From positions 1 to 9,464 of the forward strand of contig JBLMWU010000252.1 of the NCBI GenBank assembly GCA_050257395.1: a stretch of 9,464 nucleotides of DNA, given 5' to 3'. A program made the translations under genes and the position numbers. The notes beneath the pieces were generated by a model. It was given only the letters and a program-made list of their open reading frames with translations, did no database searches and had not been told where the DNA came from. The DNA comes from JAIRTY01 sp050257395. GTDB taxonomy: Bacteria; Actinomycetota; Actinomycetes; Streptosporangiales; Streptosporangiaceae. Positions 5,361-9,464 of this stretch are shown here, in pieces (positions within the stretch are counted from its first letter, which is position 1; every line of letters begins with the position of its first letter).

Positions 5361-5746
5361 GCGGTCATCGCCGATCTGAGGGTGAGCCCGCCGCAGGCAG
5401 CCTTGTTGCGGGCGGTGGCCGAGAAGCCGGGCAGCGGCTGGGTGAGCTGGCCCGGCAGGTGCACACCGGCGCTACGGACGCCAAGCGGCTGGCTGATCAG
5501 CTGGAGCGCGCGGGCCTGATGTCGTCTGCCTCCGATCCCGGGCACCGCCAGCGGCGGGTACTGCGGCCGACCGCCAACGGCGGCGCGGTCGCCGGGGAGC
5601 TAGCTCGGCGCGCGGCGGCGCAGGACCGCCGCATTGCGAGCCTGCTTGGTCCCTCCAGGCTGGCCCAGCTGCAGAGCCTGCGTGACCGCTTCGAATCGGT
5701 GCTCGCCGCCGACCCGCCACCCGGTTCCGGGCAGGGGCGCGGGTGA
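5361..5746 (+). pseudogene. MarR-family transcriptional regulator, 5'-truncated and frameshifted
   Basis: After the SDR piece, one frame reads AVIADLRVSPPQAALLRAVAEKPG (5361-5432), the MarR helix before the winged helix-turn-helix. The next frame continues QRLGELARQVHTGATDAKRL, ADQLERAGLM, DPGHRQRRVLRPTANGGAVA and a long dimerisation helix to TGA 5744-5746. LGELAxxV...AxxLxDQLExxGL..xxxDPxxRRxxxLxxT is the MarR DNA-binding and wing signature. The N-terminal dimerisation helix and the start are missing, and a frameshift lies near 5433-5437. The stop overlaps the GTG of the binding-protein gene in GTGA, so the regulator was originally the first gene of the metal ABC operon. MarR-type zinc sensors (AdcR, ZitR) regulate such operons in lactic acid bacteria; whether this one did is inference. 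A shorter product from an internal start would lack half of the helix-turn-helix. Confidence 0.75.
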
Positions 5747-6702
5747 CATCCCACAGATTCGTGAAGCCGCGGCTGGCCACGTGCCCGGTGGTGTCTGCGG
5801 CTCGGGGCGTGATGCCCCTGGTCTTCGGGATTGCCGTTCTCAGCTTGGGTGCTGTGCTGGCGGGCTGCGGGAGTCCGCAGCCTCCGGTGACGCCGGGGGT
5901 GGTGAAGGTGGTGGCGGGGGAGAACTTCTGGGGGAATATCGCCGCTCAGATCGGCGGCCGCCACGCCCAGGTGACCTCGATCATCAGCAGCCCGTCCGCG
6001 GACCCTCACTTGTATGAGTCTGATGTCGCCACCGCGATCGCGGTGGCGCAGGCGGAGCTGGTCATCGAAAACGGCGCGGGCTATGACACCTTTGTGCCGC
6101 AATTGCTTTCCGCCACCCGCCATCCGGGCCGGAGCGTGGTCTCGGCCCAGCGGGTCCTGGGGGCGGCTGGCCCGGATGTGAACCCGCATTTTTGGTATGA
6201 CATCCCCCGGGTGCCCCAGGTGGCCCAGGCGATCGAGGCGGCGCTGGCCCGGCTCGACCCGCCCGATGCGGGCGTGTTCGCCGCCAACCTGGCAGCCTTT
6301 GACCGCTCGCTGCGGCCGGTGGAGGCGGTGATCGGCCAGATCCGCCGCCGCTACCCCCGGGCGCCGGTCGCCTACACCGAGAGGGTGCCCGGCTATCTGC
6401 TTCAGGCCGCCGGGCTGCGGGTGCTGACCCCGCCCGGGTTCGCCGCCGCGATCGAGGACGGGGTCGATCCGGGCCCGGGGGATACGGCGGTGATGAACAG
6501 CCTGATCGCGGGGCACAAGGTGATGGTGCTGCTGTATAACGCCCAAGCGGTGAGCCCGGTAACTCAGCATGTCCGGTCGGTTGCCCGCCAGGCAGGGGTC
6601 CCGGTGGTGGCGGTCACCGAGACCATGCCGCCCTCCTATCACAGCTTCCAGTCGTGGCAGCTCGCCCAGGCCAGCGCCCTGTTGCAGGCGATCGGGAGCT
6701 GA
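5743..6702 (+). CDS. znuA: Metal ABC transporter substrate-binding lipoprotein (ZnuA/TroA family; zinc or manganese)
   Basis: The 319-residue cluster A-I binding protein has a positively charged start, a hydrophobic stretch (residues 24-40) and the lipobox VLAGC with C42 as the lipidated residue, so it is anchored outside the membrane. The mature part begins VVKVVAGENFWGNIAAQIGG. Metal ligands by family position are H89 (SADPHLYE), H149 (NPHFWYD), E213 in place of the third His (VAYTERVPGYLLQAAGL, common in actinobacterial members), and an acidic residue near E293 (VAVTETMP). There is no His-rich loop, unlike typical proteobacterial ZnuA. GTG 5743 overlaps the preceding MarR stop; ATG 5812 would still keep a signal peptide. 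Zinc is favoured, manganese possible. It leads a tight operon with the ATPase (6 bases away) and permease, and all three are intact. Confidence 0.88.
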   Translation: MTSHRFVKPRLATCPVVSAARGVMPLVFGIAVLSLGAVLAGCGSPQPPVTPGVVKVVAGENFWGNIAAQIGGRHAQVTSIISSPSADPHLYESDVATAIAVAQAELVIENGAGYDTFVPQLLSATRHPGRSVVSAQRVLGAAGPDVNPHFWYDIPRVPQVAQAIEAALARLDPPDAGVFAANLAAFDRSLRPVEAVIGQIRRRYPRAPVAYTERVPGYLLQAAGLRVLTPPGFAAAIEDGVDPGPGDTAVMNSLIAGHKVMVLLYNAQAVSPVTQHVRSVARQAGVPVVAVTETMPPSYHSFQSWQLAQASALLQAIGS

Positions 6703-6707
6703 CCCAT

Positions 6708-7562
6708 ATGCGCATGCGGGAGGAGACCACCGGCGGTGGGGTGGCGATCGCGGCCCGGGGGGCCTGCCTGCGGTTCGGCCACCACGTCATCTGGGACAAC
6801 CTTGACCTGGACGTGGCGCCGGGGGAGTGCCTGGCCGTCCTGGGCCCGAACGGGGCGGGCAAGACCACGCTGCTGAAGGTGCTGCTTGGCCTGCTGCCGC
6901 TGTCGGCTGGCACGGTCACCATCGACGGGCGGCCGCCCAGACGGGGCAGTGCCCAGGTGGGCTATGTCGCTCAGCAGCGAGTTTTCGACCCTGACCTGCC
7001 GATCCGCGGCCGGGACCTGGTCCAGTTCGGTATTGACGGGCACCGGCGCGGCCTGCCGTGGACCCGCGCCCGCCGGGTGGATGCCGCGATCGCCGCGGTG
7101 GGCGCCACCTCGTATGCGGGTGCGCCGATCGGGCTGCTGTCCGGGGGGCAGCAGCAGCGGCTGCGGATCGCCCAGGCACTGGCGGGCAGGCCGCGGCTGC
7201 TGCTGTGCGACGAGCCGCTGCTGTCGCTCGACCCCGCGTCCCAGCACGCGGTCGTTGCCCTGCTCAGCCGCTACCACCGCGAGCACGGCACCACAGTGGT
7301 GTTCGTCACCCACGAGATCACTCCGGTCGCGGGCCTGGTTGACCGGGTTCTTTACGTGGCGGGTGGCCGGTGGGCGGCGGGCAGCCCCGAGACGGTGATG
7401 ACCACCGAGACCCTCAGCGCCCTATATGGCAGCCATATCGACGTGATCAAGGTCCACGACCGCATCGTTGTCGCCGGCGGGGACGCCGCGGCCGGCGGCG
7501 TCCACCATCTCCCCAGCGACCCGGCGGCCCGCCCGCCCGGCAGCCGCCACCGGGGGGCATGA
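6708..7562 (+). CDS. znuC: Metal ABC transporter ATP-binding protein (ZnuC family)
   Basis: The 284-residue cytoplasmic ATPase drives metal import. Walker A is GPNGAGKTT (residues 46-54), the Q-loop YVAQQ (86-90), the signature LSGGQQQR (144-151), Walker B LLLCDEPLLSLD (164-175, with Glu after Asp) and the switch His H202 in FVTHEI. FDPDLPIRGRDLV after the Q-loop is the pattern of the zinc/manganese importer ATPases. ATG 6708 is preferred over an upstream GTG because GGGAG (6694-6698) lies nine bases ahead; ATG 6714 is also possible. The C-terminal ~35 residues (GGDAAAGGVHHLPSDPAARP and on) are a Gly/Pro/His tail beyond the usual fold. It starts 5 bases after the binding-protein stop and ends 3 bases before the permease start, which suggests translational coupling. 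Confidence 0.92.
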   Translation: MRMREETTGGGVAIAARGACLRFGHHVIWDNLDLDVAPGECLAVLGPNGAGKTTLLKVLLGLLPLSAGTVTIDGRPPRRGSAQVGYVAQQRVFDPDLPIRGRDLVQFGIDGHRRGLPWTRARRVDAAIAAVGATSYAGAPIGLLSGGQQQRLRIAQALAGRPRLLLCDEPLLSLDPASQHAVVALLSRYHREHGTTVVFVTHEITPVAGLVDRVLYVAGGRWAAGSPETVMTTETLSALYGSHIDVIKVHDRIVVAGGDAAAGGVHHLPSDPAARPPGSRHRGA

Positions 7563-7565
7563 CTG

Positions 7566-8552
7566 ATGGGTATTGGTTTCCTGCTCGCCCAGCCGTTCGC
7601 CCAGCGCGCGCTGCTAGCTGCCGCGCTTGTCGCCGTCGCCGGTGGCCTCATCAGCCCGTTCGTGGTCACCCGGGGGATGGCCTTCGCCGTGCACGGCACC
7701 GCCGAACTCGCCTTCACCGGGGCGGCCGCTGGGCTGCTGGTGGCGGGCAACCCGGTTGTCGGCGCCCTGGCGGGGTCGCTGGTGGTGGCCGCGCTGATCG
7801 CCACGCTCGGTGCGCGCCCGCGGGAGCGTGACTCGGCGATCGGGGCCATCCTGGCCTTCGGAATGGGGATAGGGGTCTTGCTGCTGGGCTTCTACCAGGG
7901 TTTTGCGACCGCGGCAACCAACATCTTGTTCGGCAACATCTTCGGGGTTTCCGGCAGCCAGCTGTTCGTCCTGGTCGCGATCGGGCTGATCGTCGTGGTG
8001 GTGATGGGGATCTGGTACCGGCCGCTGCTGTTTGCGTCGATCGACCCGGAGACCGCCGAGGCACGCGGCGTCCCGGTCCGCCGCCTCGGGCTGATGTTCC
8101 TGCTCGTGCTCGCCCTCACCGTGACCGGCGCCGCCCAGGTCGTCGGCACCCTGCTCGTGCTCAGCCTGGCCATCACTCCCGGCGCCGCGGCCCAGCGGCT
8201 ATCGGCCAGCCCGCTGGTCATCGGCGGCCTGTCGGTCTTGTTCGCCGTCGTGGCGGCCGACGGCGGGCTGCTGATCAGCTTCGAGGTCAGCCACGTCAAA
8301 GCCAGCGTGTTCATCACCAGCCTGAGCTTCGCCATCTATCTCTTCGCCCGCCTCGCTGGCCCCACGCTCAGAGAGCGCCGCCGCCACCACTACGAGGGCC
8401 ACGTGGGCCGCCACGCAGCCCACGGCACCCGCCCTGGGCCATTGCCGTCCGTGCCTGGGCCGCCCGGCGGCACCACCTCGCCAGCACACGGCGCAAACCC
8501 GCAACCGCCGCCTGATGCGCCCGCCCGGCCGACGGCGCCGCCCGATCAGTGA
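7566..8552 (+). CDS. znuB: Metal ABC transporter permease (ZnuB/ABC-3 family) with Pro/His-rich C-terminal tail
   Basis: The 328-residue membrane protein has about eight to nine hydrophobic helices in residues 1-265. ABC-3 hallmarks are the front QRALLAAALVAVAGGLISPF, VTRGMAFAVHGTAELAFTGA (the family usually has ..GxALxGDaxSHavLpGv), the loop RERDSAIGAILAFGMGIGVL, ILFGNIFGVS, IDPETAEARGVPVR, and QVVGTLLVLSLAITPGAAAQ. The core matches the family length of ~265-290. From residue 262 a soluble tail of ~67 residues follows, with six to seven His and many Pro (RRRHHYEGHVGRHAAHG, then Pro-rich). It would lie in the cytoplasm and could buffer imported metal; that is inference. A ribosome site (GGGGGG, 7552-7557) sits eight bases before ATG 7566. 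A GTG at 8549 overlapping the stop opens an unrecognised 83-codon frame. Confidence 0.92.
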   Translation: MGIGFLLAQPFAQRALLAAALVAVAGGLISPFVVTRGMAFAVHGTAELAFTGAAAGLLVAGNPVVGALAGSLVVAALIATLGARPRERDSAIGAILAFGMGIGVLLLGFYQGFATAATNILFGNIFGVSGSQLFVLVAIGLIVVVVMGIWYRPLLFASIDPETAEARGVPVRRLGLMFLLVLALTVTGAAQVVGTLLVLSLAITPGAAAQRLSASPLVIGGLSVLFAVVAADGGLLISFEVSHVKASVFITSLSFAIYLFARLAGPTLRERRRHHYEGHVGRHAAHGTRPGPLPSVPGPPGGTTSPAHGANPQPPPDAPARPTAPPDQ

Positions 8553-8803
8553 CCGGAAACACCCAGCTATCTCGCCGCGGCCAGCCGAGCCACCGACGTG
8601 GTGCAAGGCGGGCCAACCCGGAGCAGCCGGTGCGCCACCCGCGCGACTCCTTTGGCGCGGCAGTCGCGAAGTGCCGCGCCATGGACGCCGCGCTCGCGGG
8701 CGGTCACCTCCGCTGCGGCGCCCGCTTCTCATCGCTGGAAGGGACCCGGGTATGCGATACATCAACCTTGTACTTCGGTTCGCATTCGAATTCAGGGTGA
8801 CAT
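8553..8803. other. Gap without a confident gene
   Basis: The stretch follows the metal operon. One plus-strand frame starts at GTG 8549 (GTGA overlap with the permease stop) and runs to TGA 8798-8800 for 83 codons. Its third codon positions are clearly less GC-rich than in the operon, no family is recognised, and it ends in a less GC-rich patch (8745-8815). I treat it as probably non-coding. No terminator hairpin was found after the permease. Confidence 0.4.
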
Positions 8804-9234
8804 TCATGATCCCGAACCGCCCCGCAACGCATCGGCGCAGCCCTGCCTGGCCCGGGCCGCCGACCGCGGCGACGCCGCGGCGCTGGCCCAGCTGAGCCTG
8901 GTGGCGATGGCCTCCACCGCCCTGACGGCGCCGGTGGTGTCGCTGTTTCCCGTGTATGTACAGCCCGTATGGGCGGCCGGCCGTCGCGTTTAGACAGCGG
9001 TAGTAGATCCCGTCGAAGAAATACTTCAGCGCACCCGGCATGTAGCCGATATTCGCGGGCGTCCAGAGCAGGCAGCCGTCAAGCGTTAAGAGCCTCCGCC
9101 GCGGAGCCGATGAGCGCCGGGCGCGTTACGACTTCGACACCCCGTGATCTCGCCGGTCATCGCGCCCGCCAGCACGGCCTCGAACATCTCCTGCGTCGCG
9201 AGGGTGTGTGGTGGACGATGGGCAGTCTCGCCAT
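8804..9234 (-). pseudogene. NAD(P)H-dependent FMN reductase / flavodoxin-like protein, multiply frameshifted
   Basis: Read leftwards from ATG 9234-9232: MARLPIVHHTPS, then in other frames ATQEMFEAVLAGAMTGEITG, VEVVTRPALIGSAAEALNA, DGCLLWTPANIGYMPGALKY plus FFDGIYYRCLNATAGRPYGL plus YIHG, and NSDTTGAVRAVEAIATRLSW, with a final frame closing at TGA 8806-8804. TPANIGYMPGALKYFFD and GRPYGLYIHG are typical of flavodoxin-fold NAD(P)H:FMN reductases, where the TP.N.G.M.GALK loop binds flavin. At least four frame changes are needed (near 9198, 9140, 9082 and 8950), including TGA after LNA. The gene order of pieces is complete, so it decayed by small indels rather than by loss of a block. The active protein would be a ~140-190-residue soluble oxidoreductase. 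It converges on the metal operon. Confidence 0.8.
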
Positions 9235-9464
9235 CACGCCGCGCCTTGTGGCATGGCGCCCGGCACCGGAGGCCAACCGGCCATCTTGCGTGACGGCGCC
9301 GGCCCTGGGAACACCTGCCCGCCGGATCTGCGCATCGGTCACGCGCTGGTCACGGCCGCGGGTCGAGCCCGTGGTCGGGAAAGACCGCCACCCGGGTGGC
9401 CATGATCGACCGGTCCACGTGGTCAGCCGGATCGTAACCATTTTGGAACGGCGTGTATGCGGCG
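9235..9464. other. Right-edge region without a recognised gene
   Basis: Minus-strand frames are open here (for example YTPFQNGYDPADHVDRSIMA just left of the edge, then a stop), and one continues in frame into the first codons of the flavodoxin-like remnant. None matches a family I know and no good ribosome site precedes them. The piece near 9455-9360 might be the end of another decayed minus-strand gene that begins outside the window. Confidence 0.3.

Noticed and set aside
5497..6642. 381-codon minus-strand frame opposite the binding protein
   Set aside because: Shadow of znuA and the MarR fragment; no recognisable domain.
8755..8815. Promoter or palindromic operator in the less GC-rich patch with ATTCGAAT and TCATGA
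   Set aside because: The palindromes are short and common, and no flanking start codon with ribosome site supports a promoter.
1..9464. Mobile element, CRISPR array, toxin-antitoxin pair or phage genes as cause of the patchwork
   Set aside because: No transposase, integrase, terminal inverted repeats, target-site duplications or spacer-repeat pattern could be seen.

Overview
The window is high-GC DNA with strong G/C preference at third codon positions, GTG starts and GGAGG-type ribosome sites. Together with an ECF sigma factor of the type with a C-terminal helical-repeat extension and an actinobacterial-type Zur-like Fur protein, this points to an actinomycete (Actinomycetota). The order or genus cannot be fixed from the sequence. 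No rRNA, tRNA, CRISPR array, transposase or integrase was seen.

Layout. Positions 1-248 hold the end of an ECF sigma factor. A 5'-truncated Nramp-type metal transporter remnant follows (285-608), then an intact TauE/SafE-family membrane protein (829-1587). From 2636 leftwards the minus strand carries a Zur-like Fur regulator (2636-2187) and, 13 bases further on, a small Cys/His/Trp-rich protein interrupted by an in-frame TAG (2173-1943). Beyond that is a start-less reading frame with a perfect 21-bp tandem duplication (1868-1677). Rightward from the divergent gap lie a 76-residue protein of unknown function (2870-3100), a class I SAM-dependent methyltransferase (3151-3816) with a terminator-like hairpin, a second and frameshifted copy of the small protein (3955-4126), a universal stress protein (4133-4606), and a broken membrane-protein C-terminus resembling ZIP transporters (4611-4782). 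Next come a multiply frameshifted short-chain dehydrogenase remnant (5028-5357) and, joined directly to it, the 3' part of a MarR-family regulator (5361-5746). The MarR frame overlaps by four bases the start of an intact zinc/manganese-type ABC uptake operon: binding lipoprotein, ATPase and permease (5743-8552). The right end holds a decayed NAD(P)H-dependent FMN-reductase/flavodoxin-like gene on the minus strand (9234-8804).

How it fits together. The theme is transition-metal homeostasis: a complete high-affinity metal ABC importer, a Zur-like regulator, remnants of one or two further metal-transporter families, and a small protein with a CxC/His N-terminus next to the regulator. Intact metabolic and stress genes (methyltransferase, USP, TauE/SafE) alternate with at least seven broken genes. 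Either this is an old accessory region under decay, with the metal importer kept, or the source sequence has an unusually high rate of indel errors. Several breaks, namely a 14-bp-class deletion, a direct SDR-MarR junction and a tyrosine-to-TAG change, look more like real mutation than base-calling error.
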